The position numbers were made by a program, and so were the translations under genes. Source: Phytoactinopolyspora mesophila (GTDB taxonomy: Bacteria; Actinomycetota; Actinomycetes; Jiangellales; Jiangellaceae). Taken from it: a stretch of DNA of 64,000 nucleotides. The notes beneath the pieces are model-generated. The model searched no databases. It was given only the letters and a program-made list of their open reading frames with translations, and had not been told where the DNA came from. The stretch spans positions 434,001 through 498,000 of the forward strand of contig NZ_WLZY01000001.1 of assembly GCF_010122465.1 (NCBI RefSeq). Reading direction: 5' to 3'. This document shows positions 26,683 to 36,558 of the stretch, one piece after another (the first letter of the stretch is position 1; every line of letters starts with the position of its first letter).

Positions 26683-29408
26683 ATTCTCGCCGGTCGTTCA
26701 CGCGTCGTGAGATCTTACGTACATCAGTTGCCGCGAGCACGGCAGCGGCACTGTCCACGCTGCCCGGGCACGCCGCGGCCAGCGCCGCACCCTCGAATCG
26801 GCAGGCGGCACCGGACCCGGTCGATCTGAGCTGGCTCGGCGGGGGAGTGCCCGCGGCGAGCGCCGGTACCACCTGGGGCGTTCCGTGGGCACAAGGCGCG
26901 CTGGCCGAGAAACAACAGCTCGCCCTGGCCACCGCGGACGGCACCTCGGTGCCGGTACAAAGCTGGCCGTTGGCGTATTGGCCGGACGGTTCGGTGAAAT
27001 GGAGTGGTCATGCCATTTCACCTGGCACCGGCGAAGCGGAGCGGCTGCGGCTCGAGCCAGGGCCGTCGGCCCAGCCCGAATCGCGAGTCCGGGTGCGGGA
27101 GCGGCCCGGTAATCCGCCTCGTGGGATTCCTGACTCGTTCCACGTCACCACAGGCGTCATCACCGTGCGGGTGCCACGGTCCGGCCAGGTGCTGATCAGC
27201 TCGATCGAGCGCGATGGTTCCGAACTTGCTCGCGGCGCCGAGCTGGTGTGCTTGCTCCAGGATGGGCCCGCCCCCGAGTACGGAGCGGGCACGGTCAGCA
27301 CGCAGAGCTTCGTCGGCCAGGTGGAGAATGCCAGCGTCGAACAAGAAGGCCCGATCCGGGCCGTGGTCAAACTGGAGGGGAGATACCACGGCCCGGACGG
27401 CCGGGACTGGCTCCCCTTCACCGTCCGGCTCTACTTCTATGCGGGCGCGGAATCGGTGCGGCTGGTCCACCATTTCGTCTTCGACGGCGACGCGGACCAG
27501 GACTTCATCCGAGGACTGGGATTGCGCTGGCGGATGCCCATGCGCGACCTCGAACACAACCGGCACGTCCGGTTCGTCGCCGAGGATGACGGCATCTGGG
27601 GTGAGGCGGTCCGGGTCGTCAGCGGGCTGCGTCGTGAGGTCGGTGCGGCGATCCGGCGCCAGCAGTTCGACGGTGTCGCCACCGATCCGGTCGATCAATG
27701 GTCGAACGAGGTCCGCAACGGCATCGACGAGATTCCACTGTGGGGTGACTTCAAACTCACGCAGGTGTCGGCCGACTCCTTCCACGTGTCCAAGCGGACC
27801 GGAGATCACAGCAGCTGGCTGGACCACGCGGGCCATGGCCGCCGCGCGTACGGTCTGGGCTGGCTGGGCGGTCCCGAAGGTGGTGGGATCGCCTTCGGCC
27901 TGCGTGACTTCTGGCAACGCCATCCATGCCAGCTCGACATCCGCGGGGCGGCGAGCGACGAGGCGACGGCCACGGTCTGGTTCTGGTCGCCGGACGCTCC
28001 GGCCATGGACCTGCGCCACTACTCGGACGAGCGCCACGGGCTGGGCTTGCTCTACGAGGAGCCGGGACGAGGGCTCGACGACGAGGTCGCTACTCCGGAA
28101 GGTGTTGCCCGATCGAACGAGGTGGTTCTGTGGGCGCTGCCGGCGACGCCGTCACGGTCCCGCTTGCTGGAGTTGGCCGACGCGTTACGTGAACCACCGC
28201 TACTGGTAGCTGATCCGGAGTATCTTCACTCGGTCCAGCCCTTCGGCCGCTGGTCGTTGCCAGATCGCAGCACCGACGCCCGAGCGGCTCTGGAAGACGA
28301 CATCGAGAACTGGATCAGCTTCTTCCGCGACCAGATCGAGGAACGCCGCTGGTACGGCTACTGGTTGTACGGGGACGTCATGCACAGCTACGACAGCACC
28401 CGGCACACCTGGCGCTACGACATCGGTGGATACGCCTGGGCGCAGGGTGAGCTCAGCCCGGACCAGGCCATCTGGTATCAGTTCCTCCGTACCGGGCGGG
28501 CGGACCATTTCCGGATGGCCGAGGCGATGACCTTGTCGATCGCCGAGGCCGCCGTGCATCACGCCGGCCGTTTCGCCGGCCTGGGGTCGCGGCACAACGT
28601 GATCAAGTGGGGCGACGGCGCCAAGGAGGCCCGGATCAGCGCGTCACAGCTGAAACGGTTCTACTACTACCTCACCGCTGACGAACGCACCGGCGACTAC
28701 ATGAGGTCCACCCTGCGAGTCGATGAGACCATGCACGACGTGCCGCCGTTGCGGGAGATTTTCCCGGACCCGTCGGGCGACCGCTACATCGTGCGGATCG
28801 GACCGGACTGGATCGCCATGGCCAGCAACTGGATGACCGAATGGGAACGCACCGGCGACGGGCGCTACCGGGACTTGATCGCGACCGGACTGCAGAGTAT
28901 CGCGGACATGGAGCTGGGCATGTTCACCGGTAGCGGCGGGTCGGTCGCGTTCGATCCCGCGACCGGGGAGCTGGAGGACGTCGGCATTAGTCAGTCTCCG
29001 TCGAACATCTCGCTTCTCTTCGGCGGCGACCAGATCTTCTACGAGATGATCGATATCGTTGACGTGCCCGACTTCACCCAGGAGTTCTTGAACTTCTGCA
29101 TCGCCCGGACCGGCACCAACGACGAGCGCATCGAGCTCTACGGCCGCAACTTCAACGCGGGCGCGTTCCGCCACTTCTACTCTCGGATGATGGCGTTCGC
29201 CGGTGACCGGCTGGACGACGATTCCTATCGACAGCGGGCGTGGGAGACCTTCGACGGTCAACGCCGGCTTGCTGATGTGCGCACTGTCACCGGGCCGGAC
29301 GTGGTCACACCCGTCAGCTGGGCCCCGGGGGCCAGCTCGAATGACTTTGGCCAGCACCTGATGAGCATCATCCAATTGCTCGAACTCGCTCCAGAACAGG
29401 CGCCTTGA
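26679..29408 (+). CDS. Exo-rhamnogalacturonan lyase-like protein (PL26/YetA family), Tat-exported
   Basis: 909 residues. The N-terminus has SFTRREILRT and a hydrophobic stretch, a twin-arginine signal. The mature protein fits the PcRGLX/YetA layout: an N-terminal RIFT-barrel region (about 45-370; GVPWAQGAL, WPLAYWPDGSVKWSGHA, YFYAGAESVRLVHHFVFDGD), then a helical barrel (about 520-760; RWYGYWLYGDVMHSYD, RYDIGGYAWAQGE, RHNVIKWGDGAKE). Family members cleave the rhamnose-galacturonate backbone of pectin outside the cell. The start 26679 was chosen for the Tat signal and ATGA coupling; the earlier frame from 26388 crosses the inverted repeat. Confidence 0.85.
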   Translation: MNSRRSFTRREILRTSVAASTAAALSTLPGHAAASAAPSNRQAAPDPVDLSWLGGGVPAASAGTTWGVPWAQGALAEKQQLALATADGTSVPVQSWPLAYWPDGSVKWSGHAISPGTGEAERLRLEPGPSAQPESRVRVRERPGNPPRGIPDSFHVTTGVITVRVPRSGQVLISSIERDGSELARGAELVCLLQDGPAPEYGAGTVSTQSFVGQVENASVEQEGPIRAVVKLEGRYHGPDGRDWLPFTVRLYFYAGAESVRLVHHFVFDGDADQDFIRGLGLRWRMPMRDLEHNRHVRFVAEDDGIWGEAVRVVSGLRREVGAAIRRQQFDGVATDPVDQWSNEVRNGIDEIPLWGDFKLTQVSADSFHVSKRTGDHSSWLDHAGHGRRAYGLGWLGGPEGGGIAFGLRDFWQRHPCQLDIRGAASDEATATVWFWSPDAPAMDLRHYSDERHGLGLLYEEPGRGLDDEVATPEGVARSNEVVLWALPATPSRSRLLELADALREPPLLVADPEYLHSVQPFGRWSLPDRSTDARAALEDDIENWISFFRDQIEERRWYGYWLYGDVMHSYDSTRHTWRYDIGGYAWAQGELSPDQAIWYQFLRTGRADHFRMAEAMTLSIAEAAVHHAGRFAGLGSRHNVIKWGDGAKEARISASQLKRFYYYLTADERTGDYMRSTLRVDETMHDVPPLREIFPDPSGDRYIVRIGPDWIAMASNWMTEWERTGDGRYRDLIATGLQSIADMELGMFTGSGGSVAFDPATGELEDVGISQSPSNISLLFGGDQIFYEMIDIVDVPDFTQEFLNFCIARTGTNDERIELYGRNFNAGAFRHFYSRMMAFAGDRLDDDSYRQRAWETFDGQRRLADVRTVTGPDVVTPVSWAPGASSNDFGQHLMSIIQLLELAPEQAP

Positions 29409-29432
29409 GTCGCGCCTCGTTCGAAGTGATCG

Positions 29433-29489
29433 GTTGATGGTTGCCACCCAGCCCGTTGCCGGGTGTGGCAACCATCAACGTCGCTTTTT
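29433..29489 (+). terminator. Hairpin with U-tract after the lyase gene
   Basis: GTTGATGGTTGCCAC (29433-29447) pairs exactly with 29465-29479, and a run of T at 29485-29489 follows six bases later. This is the clearest intrinsic-terminator shape in the window and should end the lyase transcript. Confidence 0.75.
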
Positions 29490-29535
29490 GTCCATTTCGC
29501 GTCGCAGGCGCGCCGTATGTCCTGACAATGGCGGC

Positions 29536-31527
29536 GTGAGTGAGGATGCTAACGATTCTTGGCCGCGCAGCCGGTGGGTAGAGGTGGCCGACCAGCTGTT
29601 GCTGGCGGTCCGACCGCACGCGAGCAGTGGCCGTGCCTTGATCAATCTGCCCGGCCCCACCAGCGTGTCAGGGCGGTGGAGCGACGGGCTCGAAGGCTTC
29701 GCTCGGACCTTTCTGCTGGCGGCCTTCCGAGTCGGTGGTGCGCACGGCCAGGACCTGCACGGGTTGCTGGAGCAATACGCGCACGGCTTGGCCTGTGGAA
29801 CGAACCCCGACTCGGTAGAGCGGTGGCCGCGGATGACCGAACGCCGGCAGGCGCGGGTCGAGGCGGCGTCGATCGCGATCGCGTTGTCGGAAACCCGGCT
29901 GTGGCTGTGGGACAAACTCGACGAGCGCGTCCGCGAACGCACCGTGCAGTGGCTGGCCGACATCGTCGGGACCACCGACTATGGCAACAACTGGATATGG
30001 TTTCAGAACGTCGTCGAGTCCTTTCTCGCCTCGGTCGGAGGACCGTGGAGTCAACGCGATCTGGATCGCAACGCCGAGCTTCAAGAACGCCTCTACGTCG
30101 GCGATGGCTGGTACTCCGATGGTGCCGGTCCGGGCGGCGAGCTGCAGAACTTCGACTACTACACTGGGTGGGCATGGCACCTGTATCCCGTGCTCGAGGC
30201 CCGGATCCGCGGGGCGGCGCCCGACGACGTCCACCGCAACAGGCTGCGCGCCTTCCTCGAGCAAGCCCCGTCGTTGGTGGGCGCCGACGGTGCTCCGGTG
30301 CTGCAGGGCAGGTCGTTGACGTACCGGTTCGCCATGCTGGCCCCCTTTTGGGCAGGTGCGCTGGCTGACGCCACGCCTCTTGAGCCGGGCGAGACCCGAG
30401 CCATCACCTCCGCGGTCATGCGACACTTCCTCGACCATGGCGCCGTAGACAACAACGGTTTGCTACCGGTGGGGTGGTACCGCGAGTTCCCGCGCATCCG
30501 CCAGCTCTACACCGGCGCTGCTTCGCCGTACTGGGCCAGCAAGGCTTTCGCCGGGCTGTTGCTGTCGCCCGACGACCCGATCTGGACCGATGATCCCGTG
30601 CCGCCACAGCACTGGGAGCGGGATTCGATCACCTTGCTGAGCGCACCTGGCTGGCTGGTGCAGTCGACGGCCGGCGACGGGGTGGTGCGGGTGGTGAATC
30701 ACGGCACCGATCGCCAGGCTCACCTGAAGCTGATGCCGAGCGCTGACGACCCGTTCTACCATCGGCAGTCTTACTCGACCCACAGCTCACCGCAACTGCT
30801 GCCGGAGACGATCGCCGGGCCGGTGGATTCGCACACCGCTCTGCTGGATGCGGCCGGCTTGCCGTCGCACCGCGGCCGGATCGAGCGAGTGCACCTCAGC
30901 GCCACCGTCGCGGTTTCGCGGAGCCGGCCCTACTGGCTCGACCACGGCGGGATCGGTCCCGCTGGCGACAGTGCATCGTGGTCCGGGTTGCGGCACGGTC
31001 CGATGCTGACGATCGCGTCCGTCGTGCGTGGCAGCAGGGAGCTGCGCCTGGTCTGGATCGACACCGACGACCAGGGCAGTGGAGGTGCTGCAGGGCTGGC
31101 GAGCGAAGAGAGCCCATGGTTATCCGACCCTGGGCCGTGGCGTGTACACATCGGTGGCTGGCCGCTGGCGGCCGAGCATGAGGAGCTCGTGGTCGAGACG
31201 ACCGCATGGGAAGACGGCGGCCCCCGCATCCGAGTGTGCCGTTCGGACGGATTCACCTCGCTGGTCCAGGGTGTTCAAGGCCTGTCCGACACCGGGGCGC
31301 TCCGCCTGGAAGGCGCGGATCCGCTCGGTGCGGCTTCGGTGACGCCATGGATTCGTTCCCGCGGCCCTGTCGCCGCTGGGCAGGTGACGGCCGCACTTGT
31401 GTCGCTGTCGGGCATGCCGCCCGAAGGGGAGGGTTGGCCGGCGTTGCCTGAGGTGGAGACGCAACCGGAGGAGGGCCAGCTGATCGTGCGCTGGCCGGAC
31501 GGTCACGAGGACACCATCCCGGGATGA
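29536..31527 (+). CDS. DUF2264 domain protein, probable pectin-oligosaccharide enzyme
   Basis: 663 residues from the GTG at 29536; an earlier reading from 29434 crosses the terminator hairpin. The DUF2264 pattern is present: ARTFLLAAFRVGGAHGQD, NNWIWFQNVVESFLASVGG, GDGWYSDGAGPGGELQNFDYYTGWA and GAASPYWASKAFAGLLL. It is an (alpha/alpha)6 barrel family linked to polysaccharide breakdown, with a beta-rich C-terminal half here. It has no signal peptide, so it would act in the cytoplasm on imported oligomers, after the secreted lyase upstream. The exact reaction is unknown. Confidence 0.8.
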   Translation: MSEDANDSWPRSRWVEVADQLLLAVRPHASSGRALINLPGPTSVSGRWSDGLEGFARTFLLAAFRVGGAHGQDLHGLLEQYAHGLACGTNPDSVERWPRMTERRQARVEAASIAIALSETRLWLWDKLDERVRERTVQWLADIVGTTDYGNNWIWFQNVVESFLASVGGPWSQRDLDRNAELQERLYVGDGWYSDGAGPGGELQNFDYYTGWAWHLYPVLEARIRGAAPDDVHRNRLRAFLEQAPSLVGADGAPVLQGRSLTYRFAMLAPFWAGALADATPLEPGETRAITSAVMRHFLDHGAVDNNGLLPVGWYREFPRIRQLYTGAASPYWASKAFAGLLLSPDDPIWTDDPVPPQHWERDSITLLSAPGWLVQSTAGDGVVRVVNHGTDRQAHLKLMPSADDPFYHRQSYSTHSSPQLLPETIAGPVDSHTALLDAAGLPSHRGRIERVHLSATVAVSRSRPYWLDHGGIGPAGDSASWSGLRHGPMLTIASVVRGSRELRLVWIDTDDQGSGGAAGLASEESPWLSDPGPWRVHIGGWPLAAEHEELVVETTAWEDGGPRIRVCRSDGFTSLVQGVQGLSDTGALRLEGADPLGAASVTPWIRSRGPVAAGQVTAALVSLSGMPPEGEGWPALPEVETQPEEGQLIVRWPDGHEDTIPG

Positions 31528-31539
31528 ATCGACAGTCAG

Positions 31540-32331
31540 CTACGTAGTGATCATGTTGCTGATGGCGGTCACCGTCAGCACGCAGCCGCCCACGAGAACA
31601 CCGGTTGCTCCCAGCAATGGGAGATAGCGGCCGAACCGCCCGAGTTTCGGATGCCGTAGGGAGCGTTCCCGCAGCCAGTCCCGGCCGGCGAGGACGGCCA
31701 TCCCGGCGGCCAGGACCGTACCGGCCAAACCCACGCCGAAGGCGATCACCATGCCGAGCGCAAGCGCGCTACGGCCCGTGAGCAGGCCGCTGATCAGGAC
31801 GAGAAACGCCGACGGCGACGGCACGAGGGCGCCCACAGAGGCGATACCGGCCAATCCGGCACGGGACCATGGAGCGGCGCCTGGCGGCGGTCCGTGGCCG
31901 TGTCCGTGTCCGTAGCTATGACCGTGCCCGTGGCTATGACCGTGCCCGTGGCCGACCAGGACGCGGTCGCGTTCGAGCGCTCGCCACCGCTTCCGGAACA
32001 CCGCGCCGCCCACCAGCAAGACCACGGCGGCGACGAGAAGCTGTCCCCAGCGTGTCATCGCCTCGATCGAGATGGCGGAGCCGCCGGCGGTGTACCACCA
32101 CAGCAAGCCGAGGACCAGAACCGACGCCGTGTGCATGGCGGCGACTACGGCGGCGAGCACCAATGCGTGACGGCGACGGCCGTGTTCACCGATGAGATAC
32201 GCCGCGACCATCGTCTTGCCGTGCCCCGGGCGCAAACCGTGGACGGCACCCACGATCAGCGCGATCACCAGGGCCAGCGGTGGCAGGACCGTGTCGAAGG
32301 CACGAACCATGTCCGCTTCGATGCCGCTCAA
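31540..32331 (-). CDS. NicO/RcnA-type nickel/cobalt transporter with His-rich loop
   Basis: 263-residue membrane protein, about six segments. HGLRPGHGKTMVAAYLIGEHG near residue 30 is the family signature. The loop after the third segment is a run of HGHGHSHG-type repeats (about 128-148) that binds metal. The second half has PSPSAFLVLISGLLTGRSALALGM. The start is a TTG that overlaps the accessory gene stop by 4 bp (TTGA); an internal ATG seven codons later is an alternative. Members move Ni or Co across the membrane; import or export cannot be told from sequence. Confidence 0.9.
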   Translation of the reverse strand: MSGIEADMVRAFDTVLPPLALVIALIVGAVHGLRPGHGKTMVAAYLIGEHGRRRHALVLAAVVAAMHTASVLVLGLLWWYTAGGSAISIEAMTRWGQLLVAAVVLLVGGAVFRKRWRALERDRVLVGHGHGHSHGHGHSYGHGHGHGPPPGAAPWSRAGLAGIASVGALVPSPSAFLVLISGLLTGRSALALGMVIAFGVGLAGTVLAAGMAVLAGRDWLRERSLRHPKLGRFGRYLPLLGATGVLVGGCVLTVTAISNMITT

Positions 32332-33008
32332 GAGTCGCTCCGCCGGCTCCGGGCGCGCAGGGTCCGGGCAGTGCCGAGTGCGCCGGCCAGCGCAGCCACC
32401 CCGACGGCGCCCCAGAGCGCGACCGGGGCACCGGGCGCTCCGTCCTGCTCGGTCCCGAATGTCCAGGTCACCGTGGTGTCGTCGACGGTGTACAGCGCGC
32501 GGCCCGGCGTTGTGGACCCATCGCCGAGCGCCGCCGTGCGGTACGCCTCGTGCACATCGGTCAGGGTGGTGACCTCGATCTCCACGTCTTCGACGTGGGA
32601 ACGGCAGGTGAAGACGAGTTCGGCGCCGTCGTCGATCAGGCCGTCGAGCCGAACGTCCGCCGGGCAGGGCGTGCCTGCTTGCCGGACCACCACGTTCTCG
32701 GCGAGGTAGGCCGCGACGTCGGGGGACGCGATCAGCCGATCGGCATCGGTGTCGCCGACCGGCTCCGGTGGTGCGTCCGGGCTCACGTCGAACACGATCT
32801 CCCGGCGGTCCGGCAGCGCGCCCACCAGTCCGCCGAGAACGAGCAGGTCGTCAGCGGGTGCCGACCAGCGCACAACGACGGTCGACTCCTCCGCCGTCAG
32901 CTGGACCGTCTGCGGATCGCCGAACGGATGGGCAGCGGCCGAAGAAGCGCCGGCCGACATGGCGAGCACGGCCGCTGTCACAGCAGCCCGGCCCACCCAT
33001 CTCGTCAC
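32328..33008 (-). CDS. Secreted, membrane-anchored accessory protein of the NicO operon
   Basis: 226 residues from a GTG overlapping the preceding stop by 4 bp (GTGA). It has a signal peptide (AAVTAAVLAMSAGASSAAAHPFG), an extracellular beta-rich body with two cysteines (CPADV, FTCRSH), and a C-terminal membrane helix (VALWGAVGVAALAGALGTA) followed by Arg. Proteins of this shape commonly sit before NicO genes in actinobacteria. It may deliver or sense metal outside the membrane. No catalytic motif is seen. Confidence 0.75.
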   Translation of the reverse strand: MTRWVGRAAVTAAVLAMSAGASSAAAHPFGDPQTVQLTAEESTVVVRWSAPADDLLVLGGLVGALPDRREIVFDVSPDAPPEPVGDTDADRLIASPDVAAYLAENVVVRQAGTPCPADVRLDGLIDDGAELVFTCRSHVEDVEIEVTTLTDVHEAYRTAALGDGSTTPGRALYTVDDTTVTWTFGTEQDGAPGAPVALWGAVGVAALAGALGTARTLRARSRRSDS

Positions 33009-36000
33009 GACGGCGCCTGCATCGTGAACGCCGCGACCGGGGAGACGGCGGTGCGTCCCCCGGCATCCTCCGAGCGCGCGTACCAGGTGTACGGGACGTC
33101 GGACTCCAGCCCGGTCCAGCTCACCGTGGCAGGTTCGCCCGCGACGGCAGTCACGGTCCCCAGCTCCACCGACTCTTCCTGCACGGCGATCAGGTCGGTC
33201 TCGACTCGCTTGTCGTAGCTGTCGTTGAGATCGACCTCGATGGTGAACTCGTCGTCCGCGTCGCCGTATCGATCCAGCGGGTCGTACTCCCACGCGTTGT
33301 GCTCGTCGTGCAACGGGGCGTAGGTGTTCACCGCCATCCGTTTGGCGTCGAGGTCCACCTGTAGCAGTCGCAGGAAGCCGGCATTGCGCAGGCCGTCGCG
33401 CTCGAAGTTCTGGTAGTTCGCCATCATCTCCACGACGACGCGGCCGTCGACGCCGTCCACGTTCCGCTTGATGTTGAGCGCGACGCCGTGAAAATGCCCG
33501 GCCAGGACCATGAAGACGTTCTCGTTCGGCAGGATGAGCTCGTCCCAATACCGTTGTCCGAGCGATGTCCACCGGTAGGTGTCCGGGCTGGAGAGTGTGC
33601 CGTCGGCGTGGATGTACTCGTGCGTGGCGAAGATGACGTTGTGGTCGGGATACTCGGCGATGACGTCGGCGGCCCAGTCGATCGCGTCGTCGCCGGCGAA
33701 GTACCCCAGATAGACCATCAGGAACTTCGCTCCGGCGATCTCCATGACGTCATAGTGGTTCTGCGCGTCGTTGTCTCGCCAGGCACCGCCGAACCATGGC
33801 TGGTCCTCGAACCGGCTGGCCGGGAAGTACTCGTTGAACATTTCCTTTTCGCGGCCCCATTTGTCGTCGTGGTTGCCCGGCGTGACGCCGTAGGGGTGTC
33901 CGGTGCGTTCGAAGATGTTCATGACCCGCGAGGCGAACTCGTATTCGTTGCGGGCTCGAGCCTCGCTGTGGGTGCCGTTCATCCAACGCTGGATGATGTC
34001 ACCGGTGTGGAAGGTGTAGGCGATGTTGCGAGCGTCCTGGTTGGTCACGATCCAACGGTTCATCTCCGCGAACGGTGAACGGTAACCCTCGCTGAGGAAC
34101 TGCGTGTCGGTCATGTACCCGAAGGCGAAGTCGTACTCGTCCGGGTCTTTGAACGCGAGGTTGGGTTCGGCGTCGTCGTCGGAGAATGCCTCCCGCACCG
34201 CCGGGCCATCCATCACCAAGACGTCGACCCGGCGGCCGCGCACGTGGTCGGCGCGGTCCGCCGCACCGACCAGCGTGATCTCACCACCGACGACGCCGCC
34301 GTCCGCGGCGAGCAGATCCCACACGTGCGAGCGGTGGTTCCACGCATACATCTGCAACTCGTTTGTGCCCGTCGACCGCCCACTCCAGGCGATCTCCACG
34401 TCCTCGCCCATATCCGCTGACGTGGTCAGCTCGTAGCGCTGGAACGGGAACCCGTCGACCGCCTCGGACACCACGGTGTCGCGGCCGACGTCTGGCACCT
34501 GTGCGCTGCGTAGCAACTCCTCGCCGTCGATCCGTCGTGACGCCGGCGGCGCGTGATCGGTGACACCGCTGTAGATGCGTGCGGCGCGCTCGTTCACCGG
34601 GACCCGGCGGGCGCCGGTGAAGGTCACCTCCACGTTGTCATCGCTCGTGTGCGCGGCGACGGCGCTGAGTTCGGCGCTACCGCTTTCGGGATCGGCGGCT
34701 GCGTCGCCGAGCTGCGCAGGGAACGGGCGAGGCGCGGGATCGACGTGCACCGGTGCCAGCTCGTCGTCGGTGAAGTCGCCCGGGTGGCGCAGATCAGCCG
34801 GCAGCTCACCCGGCGTCCGCGGCGCCACGACGAAGTCCTGCGAGTTGTTGCCGGTCTGCTGGAGCCGTTGGATGCTGTCGCCGCCGGCGAAGTCCAGAAT
34901 GTTCATCGCCGACAGCTCCTGGGTGCAAGGGCTGTATATGGCGTCGTAGACGCCGGCGCTGTCGGCGACGCGGCCGTCGGCGTCGTACACGATGACGCCG
35001 AAACCGTCGTCGCTGAAGCTGGTGCTGTAAACCGCATCGTAGATGCCGGCATCGTGCAGCGGGGAACCGGAGCGCACCGCGAGGTAGGTGTCACCGGGGT
35101 CCAGCGTCACGTCGTCGATCACCGGGATCTGCGGTGACGGGTTGCGGCGGCCGTCGGCCTGGCAGCGGTGGACGGTCCAGCCTTCCAGCGAGACCGGCTC
35201 GTCCCCGAAGTTCGCCAGCTCGAAGAAGTTGTCCGACCGCCCGGCTGGACCACTGTGGACGAGTTCGCTGATCCGCACCCCGGTGTCTACCGGCTCCGGA
35301 TCGGCGTCCTGGCCCGGATCGGGGGTGACGAGTTCGCCCAGGCTCCGCGTTGCCTTGACGAAATCCGCGGAGTTGTCGCCGGTGTTCCGGAACCGCTGGT
35401 AAGTCTGGTCGAACCCGTAGTCGAGCCGGTTCGGCAACGCCGCGCCATGGATACACGGGCTGCCGACGGCGGGCTGATGGACACCGTCTGCCTCGTAGAC
35501 GCCCACGGAGTCCATGACATTGCCTTCGGCATCGGCCAGCAGAGCGCCGAACCCGGCATTGGCCAGGCTCGCGTCGTAGCGCACGTGCGGCACGTCGTCC
35601 GGGACATCGACGACGTCGTGCGCGGCCACAAACACCTCGCCGGAGGCCAGAACCGTTCCGGCGGGAATCTCCGCCTGCAGCGTGCCGGGGAAGCGGCGGC
35701 CGTCGGCGGCGCACCGGTAGAGCCGCCACGCGCTGATGTCCACCGGTTCGTCGCCGAAGTTGGCGAATTCGACGAAGTTGTCCGAGCTGCCTCCTGGCCC
35801 GCCATTGGTGAGTTCACTGATGAGGACGTCGCTTGCCTGCACACCGGGATCTGGCACGGAGGCATTGGGCGAGCCGGGGGTCCGCTCGGCACGGATGAAG
35901 TCGGCCGCAGGATCGCCCGTGACGTCGACACGCTGATAGCTCTGGGCACGACCCGCGTCGAGGACATTCGGCAGGGGAGTGCTGTCCAGTGCGCATTCGC

Positions 36001-36472
36001 TGTCGGTGGGCGCCGCGTAGACCGCGACGGAGTCGATCAGGTTGCGCTCGGCGTCTTCGATCCACGCACCGAAGCCGGCATTGGCGAGGCTGACGTCATA
36101 GCGGACGTCGGCGTGCTCCACCGTGGAGTTCTCATGGGCGATGACGAACGTTTCCCCGGGGGCCAGCTCAACGCCGTCCAGTTTCGGTACCTGGGCGTCG
36201 TAGACCCGGCTCCCCGTGGCGGCACACCGGTAGATGCTCCAGCCGTCCAGATCCGCGGGTTCGTCTCCGAAGTTCGCGATCTCGATGAAGTTGTCCGAGC
36301 TTCCTGCCGGCCCCGTGTTGGTGAGTTCGCTGATGCGCACGTCCGGGCCGGCGGAGGCATCGGACGGCGAACCGGACGCGACGAGGAGGCTGGACGTGAC
36401 AATCGCAGCGGCCACCACCACAGTGGCAGTGCCGGTGAGCAGACGTCGGTCACTTACGGAGAAATGGCCCAT
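33005..36472 (-). CDS. Secreted protein with three lamin-tail domains and a metallophosphoesterase
   Basis: 1155 residues. After an N-terminal signal/anchor (about 10-35) there are three lamin-tail (LTD) repeats (about 45-180, 215-385, 400-560), each opening with ISEL..GP.G.SDNF.E.ANFGDEP. A linker domain follows, then a calcineurin-type phosphoesterase (about 780-1010; MTDTQ, HTGDIIQ, TPGNHD, ATHEYIH, LAGHFH) and a C-terminal FN3-like domain (about 1065-1150). LTD-phosphoesterase proteins are extracellular and are thought to act on phosphate esters or nucleotides. Its stop overlaps the NicO accessory gene, so the three genes form one operon. Confidence 0.9.
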   Translation of the reverse strand: MGHFSVSDRRLLTGTATVVVAAAIVTSSLLVASGSPSDASAGPDVRISELTNTGPAGSSDNFIEIANFGDEPADLDGWSIYRCAATGSRVYDAQVPKLDGVELAPGETFVIAHENSTVEHADVRYDVSLANAGFGAWIEDAERNLIDSVAVYAAPTDSECALDSTPLPNVLDAGRAQSYQRVDVTGDPAADFIRAERTPGSPNASVPDPGVQASDVLISELTNGGPGGSSDNFVEFANFGDEPVDISAWRLYRCAADGRRFPGTLQAEIPAGTVLASGEVFVAAHDVVDVPDDVPHVRYDASLANAGFGALLADAEGNVMDSVGVYEADGVHQPAVGSPCIHGAALPNRLDYGFDQTYQRFRNTGDNSADFVKATRSLGELVTPDPGQDADPEPVDTGVRISELVHSGPAGRSDNFFELANFGDEPVSLEGWTVHRCQADGRRNPSPQIPVIDDVTLDPGDTYLAVRSGSPLHDAGIYDAVYSTSFSDDGFGVIVYDADGRVADSAGVYDAIYSPCTQELSAMNILDFAGGDSIQRLQQTGNNSQDFVVAPRTPGELPADLRHPGDFTDDELAPVHVDPAPRPFPAQLGDAAADPESGSAELSAVAAHTSDDNVEVTFTGARRVPVNERAARIYSGVTDHAPPASRRIDGEELLRSAQVPDVGRDTVVSEAVDGFPFQRYELTTSADMGEDVEIAWSGRSTGTNELQMYAWNHRSHVWDLLAADGGVVGGEITLVGAADRADHVRGRRVDVLVMDGPAVREAFSDDDAEPNLAFKDPDEYDFAFGYMTDTQFLSEGYRSPFAEMNRWIVTNQDARNIAYTFHTGDIIQRWMNGTHSEARARNEYEFASRVMNIFERTGHPYGVTPGNHDDKWGREKEMFNEYFPASRFEDQPWFGGAWRDNDAQNHYDVMEIAGAKFLMVYLGYFAGDDAIDWAADVIAEYPDHNVIFATHEYIHADGTLSSPDTYRWTSLGQRYWDELILPNENVFMVLAGHFHGVALNIKRNVDGVDGRVVVEMMANYQNFERDGLRNAGFLRLLQVDLDAKRMAVNTYAPLHDEHNAWEYDPLDRYGDADDEFTIEVDLNDSYDKRVETDLIAVQEESVELGTVTAVAGEPATVSWTGLESDVPYTWYARSEDAGGRTAVSPVAAFTMQAPS

Positions 36473-36558
36473 GACGGGCAGACTCTACAAGATCGGTTAA
36501 CCGACGGTGACAAGTCCTGGGCCGGCGGCCGACGTGTGGCGCAACGTTGTGCACCTGA

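Noticed and set aside
31540-32331. NicO transporter considered as part of the metallophore system
   Set aside because: It lies 11 kb away in a separate operon with no Fur/Zur-like box seen upstream; shared metal theme alone is too weak.
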